Shown piece after piece: positions 43,401-52,173 of a stretch of DNA of 64,000 nt. Within the stretch, counting starts at the first letter, position 1. Each line of letters begins with the position of its first letter. The notes under the pieces are model-generated. The model was not told where the DNA came from and did not search any database. It saw only the letters and a list, made by a program, of their open reading frames with translations. The position numbers were made by a program, and so were the translations under genes. This DNA comes from RUG11462 sp045649405 (GTDB lineage Bacteria; Bacillota; Clostridia; Oscillospirales; Acutalibacteraceae): positions 1 through 64,000 of the forward strand of contig JAZRPW010000009.1 in NCBI GenBank assembly GCA_045649405.1, given 5' to 3'.

Positions 43401-46400
43401 AAGGCATTAAAAATTACAAACGGAAGCGCAGAACAAGAGATATATCTATCAAATGTTTCTGATGCATCAATTTCTGCATGGGTTTCTACAGTTGGTATGA
43501 CTGCAACAGATGAAAATTGCAAAATCTCTGTTGTTGGATATAATAATGGTCAAGCACCAACAATTTTAGCAGAAAAAGATATTGATTTTTGTTTAAGTGC
43601 AAGTGCTGACAACGAAATCTCTTTCTACAAAGTTATGATGCCTATAGACACAAAAACAAACTACGATAATTATAAAATCAAAATTGAATACAATAGCCCT
43701 TATGGTTATATGTTAGTTGATGGTGTAGAGGTTATGAGTGGTGTGATGAATATCACTGAAACCGAAGATGATACCACAACTGACACAGAAACTGAAACAG
43801 AAGAAACTGACGATTATCAAATTGAAGACGGTTACACAATTGTATCAACTATCAATTCATTTGATACTTATACTGGCAATGCAGATTGTAGCTATCTTGT
43901 AAATGGTACTGTTGTAAACACAACTAATGAAGACGGCGAAACAGTAAAAGATGAAACTGCTTCAACTGCTTATCTTGGTAACTCTTGGGGTGTAACTCAA
44001 AATAAAGACAAATATGAATTTACAGATTCTACAGGAGCAACCAAAACTACTGGAGGTATTTGGATTGGCGGAAAACTTGATAAAACTACTCAAAGTGGTA
44101 TTCGTTTCTGGTATAAATCAACTGCATCTTGTGTAGTTCAACTTCGTAGTGCAACTTATGGCAAAGGCGGAACTTACGACTATATCAAGACTCTCCCTGC
44201 CGCACCAAAAGGCGCTTGGGTTACTTTGTTATACAAAGATATTGAAACAACAAAAAGAAAAATTGCAGATTTTAAATATCTCTTTGTAAAAGCTTCAACC
44301 GCACCTGTTTATGTAGATGAAGTTCAAACAGTTTTACAAGATACAATTATTTATGATGATGTAGAATATAACATCGCAGATATAACACAAGAAGAAAACA
44401 ACAACTATCCTGTAATTGATGAATATATTTACGATAGCACTATCAATAACTTTAATTCGTATACAGGCGAGTTTGGTTATCTTGTAAATGGTAGCACAAC
44501 AAACAGCACAGCATATTCAGGCAACTCTTGGGGCGTTACTAAAAACATAGACAAATATGAATATGTAGATGAAGATACTAATGAAACATACTTATCTTAT
44601 GGTATCGTTGTCGGCTCTTTTGACGATTCAAAAGATGGTATTCGTTTCTGGTATAAATCATCAAAAGAGTGTTATGTAAGTCTTAGAGAGCAATTTTATG
44701 GAATTTCTGAAACTGACTATAAAGTAACACTTCCAGCAGCACCAAATGGAGATTGGTACACAATTCTCTTTGATGATGTTGCAAATGCAAATAAAGACCT
44801 TTCTGATTTTTACTGCATTTTTGTTAAAACAGGTAGTTCACCATCAGTTTATATTGATGAATTGCACTATGTTGTTTTAGATGAAGAACATTATTCTGTA
44901 ACAGAAAGTTATGAAACTTCTCGTGATGGTCAGGTTATGAAAACTGAAAGTGCTTCAAAATCCTTGACTTTAAACAATAAATTGTGTACAATAAACAAAG
45001 AAATCAACTCTCTTGGCATTGATACTTTTACCACTACCGAAGATGAAACAGGAAATCAAATTTCTGCTACTGATGGTAATGGTAACACAATCAACTATTC
45101 TTATGATGATTTGAATAATCTCATAGAAATGTCACAAGAAGTTGATAATAGCAATTTAGAAGTTGAATATACTTATAATAGTAAAGGCAACATTTCTACT
45201 ATTACAAACGGTAATGTTACCTATACTTACAAATACACTCCTTTTGGAGACCTCAAATCTATCTCAGTAGGCAATACCCCTCTTTTAACCTACACTTATG
45301 AATCTAACCAAAACAGAGTTGTTACAAAAATCACTTATGCTAATGGGCAAACCATCAATTATTCTTATAACGATGATGGAATGTTAACCCAAGCAGTTAG
45401 TAAAGATAGTAGCAATAATGTTACTAATACTCTAACTTATGTTAATGATGAAACAGGTGAAACAATTAAGACGATTGATTCAGAAAACGAAACCGTTACA
45501 TTAACATATCTTGAACAAACTCAAATTTGGAATTTAACAGAAACTGAAATTTTGTATTTATATTCATCAGATGATGAAAGTTTTAGCGAATTTGTAAACG
45601 GTACAAAGTTTACAACAACATATTCTGAAACAGATGATACAGATACAAAAACTTCTTTAACCACAACTGAAACAACTGCTTTTGGCGATATGACTAAAAC
45701 AGTATATTCAGATGCTTTTGGTAGAGTTACAAAAGAAGAAACTAAAAATGGCAACACAGTTGTTCTAACCAAAGAATATACATACAATAGTAATGGTGAC
45801 TATGTAACCGACCAAGTTAAGTCAGTTACTACAACCGTAGGTAGTAATAGCCCTGTTGTTTCAAGTTATACTTATGATAACAATGGTAATATAACTTCAA
45901 CATCAGGTTATCCTGCGCATCAATATAGATACGATGAGTTTAACCAAGTTATTTATGAATATGATGGTTCGCAATGGTTAGAGTACACCTACGATTATGA
46001 TAATGGTGGAAACATTGTTTCAGCCACTGACAAATCTTATGCTTACGGCGATGATGAATGGGTTGATAAATTAACTGCTTTCAATGGCAAACCTATTGTT
46101 TATGATGAATCAGGCAACCCTGTTTCATATCTTGGTGCAACATTAACATGGAAAAACGGCAGACAGTTAGCAAGCTATGTTGGCAACGGTGTTAATGCTA
46201 CATATAAATACAATGGCGAAGGTTTAAGAACAGAAAAAACAGTCAATGGTGTAACTTATAAATATCAATGGTCTGGCAATAAATTAACACATCAATCATG
46301 TGGTAATGAAGATTTACATTTCTTCTATGATAGCTATGACGAAATTATAGGGTTTACTTATTCTAATGGAACAACAACACAAGAGTATATTTACAATAAA

Positions 46401-47459
46401 AATACTCAAGGCGATGTAATAGGAATAATTGATAGCAATGGCACAACTGTAGCTAATTATTCTTACGATGCGCTTGGTTATTGTACTCAATATTATGGTG
46501 TTCACTATGATATTGCAGATATAAATCCAATTCGTTATAGAGGTTATTACTATGACGAAGAAATTGAAATGTATTATTTGCAATCAAGATATTATGATTA
46601 TAATACAGGTAGATTCCTAAATGCTGATGAACCAATTTTAATAGAAGAATTATGCAAATCCGATATACATGGCACAAATATTTTCGCTTATTGTGTTAAT
46701 AATGTAATTAACTATACCGACCCCAGTGGATTTAAGTGGGTATTAAATGGAGTTGAGTATCGTTACAATGGTACTGCTTCAGATTTTCATCGATTAGAGC
46801 ATGGTTTATCTCCAATTAATTATGAAAATGCGTTGATAAAACATAATAATAATTATTTAAAAAATAAAACAAAATTTTATGACCAAAGAGATAGTAGATG
46901 GAACAACACAAGATATTCTTCAGACCCTAATGGAACAGGGACCATTGGTGGGGCTGGTTGTGGTCCCACTTGTATGGCGATGATATTGTCTACATTATTA
47001 TCAAAAAATATTAAACCAACAGTTACATGTAAGTGGGCGGTAGACAAAGGATATAGAGGAACCTCAGGGGGAACACAAGATGGTTTTTTTGCTGCTATAG
47101 CTAAACATTATAAATTAAGTGCAACTAAATGGACTCAGTATGACAAAAGTAAACTATTGAATAGTTTTGATGGTAAAACTATGGCTGTAGTAAATGTTGG
47201 CGATGGTAATATAGCTGGCGGTGGACATTTTATAGTTATAGCTGGGGTTAAAAAGGAAAGTAACAAATCATATTTTGTGGCATATGACCCAAATTATAAT
47301 TCTAAGAAAAATTCATATAGCGGTGGTGTTAAAACAACAAAAACCGAAGGTAAAATACTAATACCTGCAGATATTTTAAAGAATAATTTTCAATATTACA
47401 ATGGAGATTATACTGACTTTATTTTGATAAAATTAAAAAAACTCAGTAAACTTGGATAA
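40431..47459 (+). CDS. Secreted RHS/YD-repeat protein with C39-like peptidase tip
   Basis: 2342 residues. Signal peptide (VIKLIALLLTFAIVFITIPIVAMA); a WapA-like N-terminal region (YNAPIHFENEDGEWEQINNKL, DNRLRE-type domain); a CBM-like block (about 795-950); and two related segments around GNSWGVT…KYEF and GIRFWYKS (about 1170-1480). YD repeats then run to the RHS core (YYYDEEIEMYYLQSRYYDYN…DPSGF). The tip (2148-2342) is peptidase C39-like: GAGCGPTCMAM (Cys 2177), GGGHFIVIAG (His 2266), AYDPN (Asp 2286). Probably a toxin cleaving a peptide or peptidoglycan cross-link. Ribosome site AAAGGAG. Confidence 0.87.
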   Translation: MKKKNVIKLIALLLTFAIVFITIPIVAMAKQTSVDGEKPAYIVGEIESMRTETEKVFKMSDGKMQMAVYNAPIHFENEDGEWEQINNKLKSQDSDTYTTKNTAQDISLSKKYKDGKTVEITTNDTNISWGFVGANKASAEIVEQETEKLEGDEKFTTIPNAVSTTVYEDIYDNIDAEYIITGGQVKENLILNKETNQNEFEIEYRYKKLTPVKKDDKTIELQNSKGKTVYTITAPIMTDDNGAFSDDLKLEIVSDKNNKLTVNLIADKDWLQDKERDYPVTIDPQLNLSDLETTNTFVSTSSAPINDTNNVCNYNSAVKVDIYNIPILAPGTYITNVELGLNFNNLHDEDLPIYFLGDTNASSTNILSTIVNNYAEDYCNPSIYAPNNMAVWNITKSLQQIYTTREATNNTSLSYAIVSTSNDLFMDLGYNAISQECNLYPSLQITYINQSGINEKYSYHEFDMQEAGTLYYNDLTVSPIVKRDDFSVENSVGTVDIGMTYTTDFNQNIGASANYYWKPYYSESVSYYPDNSSYKYVWNTDDGEVIYFNSDDNGNYVDENGDCYTLTTTADSYIITTSDSKVFEFGQDGTNQTSQNEKYLTKIYEEGLSDSALNIEYAADLRISKLVDPDGNEYVYTYDENSSNILLSVECEAQDKLVEYSYTNENLTEVTCGDNTVNYEYHSSSNEDYSLKAIVLPEDYKLTLINETTGFGQEITEYGYDSDSNEWIQGSRLGITRYPAKTVYSQLDSNDNPTYSESYRFDKNGYLASVFNGDGYAINQNADQEGNVFANTEITIPVVNLANDSSFEKSTSGWDLTNASVQTKSETANNAYFGNNWLEINNTSFVTAKANQTVTGLSAGTYTFSAYVKTAENSKIELDENNTIYDGVSIRATVGETTKKATGISGEYGDWTRVYVTFDVAENNSSANIELGLYNAKGNIYVDAVQLEKHKRAYDYNAVENADFSNNTVWDIEDTVSFVENTSKRGSLDNKALKITNGSAEQEIYLSNVSDASISAWVSTVGMTATDENCKISVVGYNNGQAPTILAEKDIDFCLSASADNEISFYKVMMPIDTKTNYDNYKIKIEYNSPYGYMLVDGVEVMSGVMNITETEDDTTTDTETETEETDDYQIEDGYTIVSTINSFDTYTGNADCSYLVNGTVVNTTNEDGETVKDETASTAYLGNSWGVTQNKDKYEFTDSTGATKTTGGIWIGGKLDKTTQSGIRFWYKSTASCVVQLRSATYGKGGTYDYIKTLPAAPKGAWVTLLYKDIETTKRKIADFKYLFVKASTAPVYVDEVQTVLQDTIIYDDVEYNIADITQEENNNYPVIDEYIYDSTINNFNSYTGEFGYLVNGSTTNSTAYSGNSWGVTKNIDKYEYVDEDTNETYLSYGIVVGSFDDSKDGIRFWYKSSKECYVSLREQFYGISETDYKVTLPAAPNGDWYTILFDDVANANKDLSDFYCIFVKTGSSPSVYIDELHYVVLDEEHYSVTESYETSRDGQVMKTESASKSLTLNNKLCTINKEINSLGIDTFTTTEDETGNQISATDGNGNTINYSYDDLNNLIEMSQEVDNSNLEVEYTYNSKGNISTITNGNVTYTYKYTPFGDLKSISVGNTPLLTYTYESNQNRVVTKITYANGQTINYSYNDDGMLTQAVSKDSSNNVTNTLTYVNDETGETIKTIDSENETVTLTYLEQTQIWNLTETEILYLYSSDDESFSEFVNGTKFTTTYSETDDTDTKTSLTTTETTAFGDMTKTVYSDAFGRVTKEETKNGNTVVLTKEYTYNSNGDYVTDQVKSVTTTVGSNSPVVSSYTYDNNGNITSTSGYPAHQYRYDEFNQVIYEYDGSQWLEYTYDYDNGGNIVSATDKSYAYGDDEWVDKLTAFNGKPIVYDESGNPVSYLGATLTWKNGRQLASYVGNGVNATYKYNGEGLRTEKTVNGVTYKYQWSGNKLTHQSCGNEDLHFFYDSYDEIIGFTYSNGTTTQEYIYNKNTQGDVIGIIDSNGTTVANYSYDALGYCTQYYGVHYDIADINPIRYRGYYYDEEIEMYYLQSRYYDYNTGRFLNADEPILIEELCKSDIHGTNIFAYCVNNVINYTDPSGFKWVLNGVEYRYNGTASDFHRLEHGLSPINYENALIKHNNNYLKNKTKFYDQRDSRWNNTRYSSDPNGTGTIGGAGCGPTCMAMILSTLLSKNIKPTVTCKWAVDKGYRGTSGGTQDGFFAAIAKHYKLSATKWTQYDKSKLLNSFDGKTMAVVNVGDGNIAGGGHFIVIAGVKKESNKSYFVAYDPNYNSKKNSYSGGVKTTKTEGKILIPADILKNNFQYYNGDYTDFILIKLKKLSKLG

Positions 47460-47481
47460 TTATTTGTTAAAAGAGGTACTT

Positions 47482-48177
47482 ATGAAAAAATATTTATTAT
47501 TGTTATTAGTGTTGTTATTTTGCTTAAATATTATTGGTTGTGATAAAAAAGAGTCAATTATATTGAATGTTACAACGCCAAGTGAAACGACAGATTGTAT
47601 ACAACAAAAAAATGTTACTACAAATGCAACCACAACAAAAAGCATTTCAAAAAATGATTATTTATTATATTCTTCATTAATTAAAAAAACATTGCAAAGT
47701 GTTCGACAAACAGTAAACAATAAATGTGATTTTACTAATGAAGAAATTCAGTTGGTTTATGGTATTTCGAGTAATGGACAACCAGAAATGTGGAATTTCA
47801 AGATTAGTTCAAGTAAAACTCCGTTGGTATCTGATTTGTACAAGAAAGTTGAAAAAAATTGCAGCTTACAAGTGTTTAAAACATATATTAGTAAAATAGG
47901 TCTTTACACATTTAACAATAGGTTTTATTTACCGTGTTCTTCGGGTGAAGCAACCTTTGATGAATTTGAATTCTCAGATTTTAGTTTGTTTTCACAAAGC
48001 GAGTATTCAAAAACTATTAAAGTAATACAACATAACGAACCACGAGGGATTAATGGACATGAGTACACTAAAACTATTTTATATACATTTGAGAATGACT
48101 CGTTAGGCAATACAAGGATGGTTAGAATAGAAGAACTTTATAATGGTGAAATACGAGAAATATATGGTATGTGGTAA
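47482..48177 (+). CDS. Lipoprotein, possible RHS-2 immunity
   Basis: 231 residues. Lipoprotein signal LLLLLVLLFCLNIIGC (lipobox IIGC) followed by a Thr/Ser linker and an unassigned domain (NDYLLYSSLIKKTLQSVRQTV…, YSKTIKVIQHNEPRGINGHE). ATG 47482 (GAGG upstream) is chosen over a longer frame overlapping the RHS stop. It lies 22 bp after the C39-tipped RHS gene. An extracytoplasmic lipoprotein there fits an immunity role against a wall- or surface-acting peptidase, inferred from position. Confidence 0.6.
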   Translation: MKKYLLLLLVLLFCLNIIGCDKKESIILNVTTPSETTDCIQQKNVTTNATTTKSISKNDYLLYSSLIKKTLQSVRQTVNNKCDFTNEEIQLVYGISSNGQPEMWNFKISSSKTPLVSDLYKKVEKNCSLQVFKTYISKIGLYTFNNRFYLPCSSGEATFDEFEFSDFSLFSQSEYSKTIKVIQHNEPRGINGHEYTKTILYTFENDSLGNTRMVRIEELYNGEIREIYGMW

Positions 48178-48198
48178 TTAAAAGAGCCAGGACCCACA

Positions 48199-48233
48199 GG
48201 GCACGGTTCTCCTGTCTCCAAATAAAAATTCAA
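48199..48233 (+). repeat. REP-like repeat 3' of RHS module 2
   Basis: GGGCACGGTTCTCCTGTCTC and the following CAAATAAAAATTCAA; inverted partner of 33429-33463. The GGTTCTCCTGTCTC core resembles a repeat scattered in many Firmicutes genomes. Confidence 0.6.
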
Positions 48234-48244
48234 CAAACTAACAT

Positions 48245-48280
48245 AAAACTCCAACTGATTTTTCAGTTGGAGTTTTCTTT
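48245..48280 (+). terminator. Terminator of RHS module 2
   Basis: AAAACTCCAACTGA-TTTT-TCAGTTGGAGTTTT with a further T-rich tail. Confidence 0.85.
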
Positions 48281-48346
48281 TTCTCAACCAACCCACCATA
48301 ATTCTTTACAACATCTTCTTTTCTTTTATGATTTATCAAAATGTTC

Positions 48347-48375
48347 TTGATATTATTTCGGTATGCCGATATAAT
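48347..48375 (+). promoter_or_regulatory. Promoter with operator dyad for the XRE gene
   Basis: -35 TTGATA (48347-48352), 17-bp spacer, -10 TATAAT (48370-48375). The spacer contains the dyad CGGTATGCCG, a likely self-repression site. Confidence 0.7.
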
Positions 48376-48407
48376 AATGGTAGTTACTATTATTGGTGGT
48401 GGAAAAT

Positions 48408-48623
48408 ATGATTATCGAAGAACTTATTAAAAGAAAAAACATTTCAAAATATCGTTTTGCAAAAGATTCAAATATTCCTTATACAACATTGAACAATATT
48501 TGTAGTGGTAAAACAAATATTTTAAAGTGCTCATCTGAAACTATTTATAAATTAGCAAAAGCGTTAGATGTTACTATGGATTTTTTGATTAATAAAATAA
48601 TAGAAGAGTCAAAAAACAAGTAA
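48408..48623 (+). CDS. Small XRE family regulator
   Basis: 71 residues: IIEELIKRKNISKYRFAKDSNIPYTTLNNICSGKT…SSETIYKLAKALDVTMDFLI. A complete HTH_3-type domain with little else. ATG 48408 has GGTGGTGG upstream. It is the last gene before the right end of the element and, with its dyad-containing promoter, could regulate integration or excision. Confidence 0.82.
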   Translation: MIIEELIKRKNISKYRFAKDSNIPYTTLNNICSGKTNILKCSSETIYKLAKALDVTMDFLINKIIEESKNK

Positions 48624-48653
48624 TCTTATAAGACTTTTAAAGTATAGTTTGAT

Positions 48654-48678
48654 TTAGGTATGACTTTGGTATGACTTT
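48654..48678. repeat. Subterminal direct repeat, right copy
   Basis: Exact 25-bp match, same orientation, to 6394-6418 (contains GGTATGACTTTGGTATGACT). Confidence 0.65.
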
Positions 48679-48775
48679 CGGGCGTTTTTTAACTTATCTC
48701 AACTTAACTCAAAGTTACACTTGAAGGTCGCGAAAACCTTTTGTATAGGGCGTTTTAAGGCATTTTAGCATAATT

Positions 48776-48804
48776 AAAAGGCAGGTTGAAAAACCTGCCT
48801 TTTT
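48776..48804. terminator. Terminator at the right element end
   Basis: AAAAGGCAGGTT-GAAA-AACCTGCCTTTT directly next to the tRNA 3' end. After insertion it would serve the tRNA-Pro transcript in place of the displaced native terminator at 6302. Confidence 0.8.
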
Positions 48805-48816
48805 GGTCGAGGCGAC
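48800..48816. other. Right attachment site (att) inside tRNA-Pro
   Basis: Identical to 6330-6346; covers the CCA end and acceptor 3' strand of the tRNA. Confidence 0.75.
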
Positions 48817-48880
48817 AGGACTTGAACCTGCGGCATCTTGGTCCCAAACCAAGCACTCTACCAAACTGAGCTACGCCTCG
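48804..48880 (-). tRNA. tRNA-Pro (anticodon TGG)
   Basis: 77 nt on the minus strand with all arms: acceptor CGAGGCG/CGCCTCG, D-arm GCTCAGTTTGGTAGAGT, anticodon stem CTTGG/CCAAG around loop TTTGGGA (anticodon TGG), T-arm CAGGTTCAAGTCCTG, and encoded CCA. Insertion of the element left it intact. Confidence 0.96.
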
Positions 48881-48922
48881 AAATGTTATTTAATTGTTGC
48901 ACCTTTTTTCAAGCGCTTAAAC

Positions 48923-48951
48923 ATTATAATACACAAACGGCAGAATGTCAA
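48923..48951 (-). promoter_or_regulatory. tRNA-Pro promoter
   Basis: -35 TTGACA (48946-48951), 17-bp spacer, -10 TATAAT (48923-48928); perfect consensus, about 36 bp of leader to the tRNA 5' end. Confidence 0.85.
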
Positions 48952-49049
48952 CATAAATTTTAACTTTTTTTGAAAAAAATCAAAATAATTTTGATTTGCT
49001 TGAAAATTTTTAAAAATTGTGATATACTTGTGGCAATAGGAGTGGTTTT

Positions 49050-49448
49050 ATGAAAAAGTATAAGAGCATTTTACTTTTAGCAGGTGTTTATGTAATTGGC
49101 GGTGTTTTGTGTTGGTTAAATGGCTATTTATCTAAATTAGCAACACAAACTTTTTCGATTTGGCTTCTTACTGTTTCAAAACTTGCTTTTGCAGTTATAT
49201 TTTTAATTGCAGGCATAGTTTTAGCGATTGTTTTGTTGAATAAACAAGAGCAATCAAAAGTGGTAAAAATTATTGAAAATATTTTGTGTTTTGCACCGGC
49301 GATTGTTTTGTTAATAGGTATTGTTTTGTATTTTACGCCGTTATATATCGTAGCACCATTTAGTGTTCAGTATTTAGGTTGGTTTAGTCTTTCGCTTTTA
49401 ATTGCTGGAGCAAAACTTGCAAAAATATTGTTAGTAAAAGAAAAATAA
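49050..49448 (+). CDS. Four-TM membrane protein
   Basis: 132 residues with four hydrophobic segments (SILLLAGVYVIGGVLCWL, LAFAVIFLIAGIVLAIVLL, ILCFAPAIVLLIGIVLYF, WFSLSLLIAGAKLAKILLV). No family recognised. Ribosome site TAGGAG. Ordinary chromosomal gene to the right of the tRNA. Confidence 0.75.
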   Translation: MKKYKSILLLAGVYVIGGVLCWLNGYLSKLATQTFSIWLLTVSKLAFAVIFLIAGIVLAIVLLNKQEQSKVVKIIENILCFAPAIVLLIGIVLYFTPLYIVAPFSVQYLGWFSLSLLIAGAKLAKILLVKEK

Positions 49449-49517
49449 AATTTTTTGAGACATTTTTGCGGTTAAAACAGTTATATATATTAGAAAAGCC
49501 AAATTGGGTGAATATAT

Positions 49518-50492
49518 ATGAAAAAGATTATCGCTATTTTGTTGGCGGGGTTGATGTGCCTTTGCACAGTTGGGTGTGATAGTTCAGACAGTTATATTGA
49601 TTGGGTTTTGGAGAATGAAAAACCCCCGACACATATAGAAAAAATAAAATTAAAATCAAAAGATAAAGATTGCAAAGAAGAAGTTGATGCTTATAACGAT
49701 TTTTATACTCTTTATGATTTTGCTTTTGATTTTGAGATTACTGATTATAAAGATGGAGTTTGCATTAACAGATATATCGGCGACAAAGAGTATGTTGAAA
49801 TTCCCGAAACTATTGGTGGCAGACCGGTTTTAAAGCTTGGATTGTTTGTATATCAACAAGCAAAACATGTAATTGGGTATTCAATATACAAACAACGTTT
49901 TTCTCCGCCGTTTGTTACTGAAGAAATGTATGACTATTTAGATTGGTCTGAATATGATTTTGATGACAATTATTATCATAATGCCAATGAAGAATATAAT
50001 GAATGTTATGGATTTTCTTCGGAATATTGTCTTGTCAAAAAAATTAAAATTCCAAAAACAGTTGAATGTATTTCAAATGTTGATTTATATACGGTTGCGT
50101 TTGAAGTTGATGAAGAAAACCCTTATTTTTCATCAATAGATGGTTCACTTTGTTCAAAAGATGGTAAAGAACTTTTTAAATATAATTATTGGAACGAAAC
50201 TGTGAAAATTCCTGACGGAATAGTTACTGTGTATAACGGCTCTTTGCCAAAGAAAAAAGTTTATATACCGGTAAGCGTAGAAAATTTTTATAATTATAAA
50301 ACATTTGTGGGTTGTGAAGTAGATGAAAGCAATAAAGTGTATTCATCGGCAGAAAACGGCTCACTTTTAAGTAAAGATGGTAAACTACTGCTTAAAAACA
50401 GGTATGCTTTTAAGCAGAAAATCGAAAAAACGGAAAAACATGTTGACACAAGTCCATGGACAGAAAGTCATAAATTAATACCAGTATCATAA
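49518..50492 (+). CDS. Lipoprotein with BspA/LRR_5-like domain
   Basis: 324 residues. Signal and lipobox (IIAILLAGLMCLCTVGC). The body has short β segments of LRR_5/BspA type (YVEIPETIGGRPVLKLG, VKKIKIPKTVECISN, EVDEENPYFSSIDGSLCSKDGKELFKY, EVDESNKVYSSAENGSLLSKDGK). Surface-exposed; function unknown. Separated by 69 bp from the four-TM gene and followed by a terminator. Confidence 0.75.
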   Translation: MKKIIAILLAGLMCLCTVGCDSSDSYIDWVLENEKPPTHIEKIKLKSKDKDCKEEVDAYNDFYTLYDFAFDFEITDYKDGVCINRYIGDKEYVEIPETIGGRPVLKLGLFVYQQAKHVIGYSIYKQRFSPPFVTEEMYDYLDWSEYDFDDNYYHNANEEYNECYGFSSEYCLVKKIKIPKTVECISNVDLYTVAFEVDEENPYFSSIDGSLCSKDGKELFKYNYWNETVKIPDGIVTVYNGSLPKKKVYIPVSVENFYNYKTFVGCEVDESNKVYSSAENGSLLSKDGKLLLKNRYAFKQKIEKTEKHVDTSPWTESHKLIPVS

Positions 50493-50522
50493 AAAACGCA
50501 CTCTATTGAGTGCGTTTTTTTA
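50491..50522. terminator. Bidirectional terminator
   Basis: AAAAAACGCACTC-TATT-GAGTGCGTTTTTT between the convergent lipoprotein and htrA genes. Confidence 0.85.
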
Positions 50523-50523
50523 A

Positions 50524-52173
50524 TTAATCAAAATCAAATGGGAAGTCGAAGTAGTCGTCAAAATCATAATAATTATCTTGGTCGTCGCCATAATCATTAT
50601 ATGGGTCTTGGTTACCACCGTAATAATTGCCGCCTGTTGTGGTTGAAGGTTTTGGAATTTCATTCACATAACTTGTGTTTGAAGTGTCTTCCAAAAGTTT
50701 AATTTTATAAGTTTTTGTTTTCTTTGTTGCTCTAATATAAACCTTTAACTCAACTTCGTCACCTGCGTTGCTATCATCAATTACATCAAGAGCAACATCG
50801 CTGCTTGTGATTTTTTCGTCGTTAATTTCGGTAATAATATCGCCATTTTCGCCAGTTACAAGACCTTTAGTGTAAAGTTCACTTTTTTCATCAATGGTTT
50901 GCACCAAAAGGCCTGCTGGCAAATCGTTAACAAGTGCAGTTGCAGATGTAATTGAAGTGTAGGTAATGCCAAGTCTTGCGCGGTTTGTTACAACGCCGTT
51001 TTTAACAAGACTTTTTGCATATTTAATAGCGTCGTTTGAAGGAATTGCAAAGCAAAGACCTTCATAACCTGAAATTGCAATTTTTGAAGAGTTGATACCA
51101 ACAACCTGACCGTACATATTAACAAGTGCGCCACCAGAGTTGCCAGAGTTAAGCGCAACGTCGGTTTGAATAACACGCATTGAGTAAGACGCAGTTGTTT
51201 GACCGTTTGCGTCGGTAGTTGCAGTTGAAATTCTTCTTGCAGGGTAAGAAACAATGCCCTTTGTAACTGTGCCTGAAAGACCATAAGGGCTACCAATTGC
51301 AATAACATCATCGCCAGGGTTTACTGCAGAAGAGTCAGCAAAAGTTGCTGCTTGCAAATCTTTTGGCATATCATCAAATTTAAGCACCGCAATGTCGCTT
51401 CTTTGGTCTCCTGCAACATAAGAAGCTTTGTAACTTTCGCCATCTGACATTGTAATAATAAATTTTGCGTTGGTTACTTCAGAATAAATGTGGTCGTTTG
51501 TAATAATATAACCTTTGTCATTAAGCACAACGCCTGAGGCAGTTGCGCCTGCAGATGAGTCGGTTTTTGAATAAACCTGAATGTTAACAACCGAAGGGTT
51601 AACGAGTTGTGCTACTTGGTCGGCTGTGTATCTGCCGTTTTCATCTGGCTTAATGTCGCCACGTTCAACCGTGTTGCCACTGTTAACATCCAAATCTTCG
51701 CCTTGATATTTTAATGAGTCATCTTTTCCGCTTGAAAGAATGCCGTTGTCATTTTGTGTGCCACCTGTGAATCTACCAATTGCAGCACCACCAATAAAAA
51801 TTGCAACTGCCACAACAAGAGCAACAAAAACTTTAAGCCCTTTTTTATGGTTTGTTGGTTGTGGCTCAGGTGGGGTTGGTTGAGTTTGTGGTTGTTGCTG
51901 TGGAGCAGGTTGATAGCCACCAAACCCAGTTGGAATATAATGCTTTTGAGCAGGGTAAAACGCTTGAGGTTGTGGCTCAACCGGTGGTTGCTCTTGTACA
52001 GGTTCTGCAACTGGCTCAACCACTGGTTCTTCTACAGTTTCTACAACTGGTTCTTCAACTGGTTGCTCAACTGGTGGTTGCTCTTGTACAGGTTCTGCAA
52101 CCGGCTCAACCACAGGCTCGGCAGGTTGTTCTACCGGTTCAAAATTTTGATTTTCGTTGTTAAATTCGTTCAT
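50524..52173 (-). CDS. htrA: HtrA/DegP-like membrane serine protease
   Basis: 549 residues. A cytosolic Pro/Glu/Val-rich repeat region (1-~110, duplicated EPVVEPVAEPVQEQPPVE) is followed by one membrane segment (VFVALVVAVAIFIGGAAIG). The trypsin-like domain has His in ITNDHIYSE, Asp in RSDIAVLKF and Ser in NSGNSGGALV. A PDZ domain (LVNDLPAGLLVQTI…GDIITEINDEKI) and an Asp/Tyr-rich tail follow. It degrades misfolded exported proteins. Its start overlaps the end of the kinase gene by 14 bp, so it belongs to the regulator-kinase operon, like CssRS control of htrA in Bacillus. Confidence 0.93.
   Translation of the reverse strand: MNEFNNENQNFEPVEQPAEPVVEPVAEPVQEQPPVEQPVEEPVVETVEEPVVEPVAEPVQEQPPVEPQPQAFYPAQKHYIPTGFGGYQPAPQQQPQTQPTPPEPQPTNHKKGLKVFVALVVAVAIFIGGAAIGRFTGGTQNDNGILSSGKDDSLKYQGEDLDVNSGNTVERGDIKPDENGRYTADQVAQLVNPSVVNIQVYSKTDSSAGATASGVVLNDKGYIITNDHIYSEVTNAKFIITMSDGESYKASYVAGDQRSDIAVLKFDDMPKDLQAATFADSSAVNPGDDVIAIGSPYGLSGTVTKGIVSYPARRISTATTDANGQTTASYSMRVIQTDVALNSGNSGGALVNMYGQVVGINSSKIAISGYEGLCFAIPSNDAIKYAKSLVKNGVVTNRARLGITYTSITSATALVNDLPAGLLVQTIDEKSELYTKGLVTGENGDIITEINDEKITSSDVALDVIDDSNAGDEVELKVYIRATKKTKTYKIKLLEDTSNTSYVNEIPKPSTTTGGNYYGGNQDPYNDYGDDQDNYYDFDDYFDFPFDFD

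Noticed and set aside
6330..48816. Interpretation as a prophage
   Set aside because: No capsid, portal, terminase, tail or lysis genes. The content is defence, quorum and RHS cargo.
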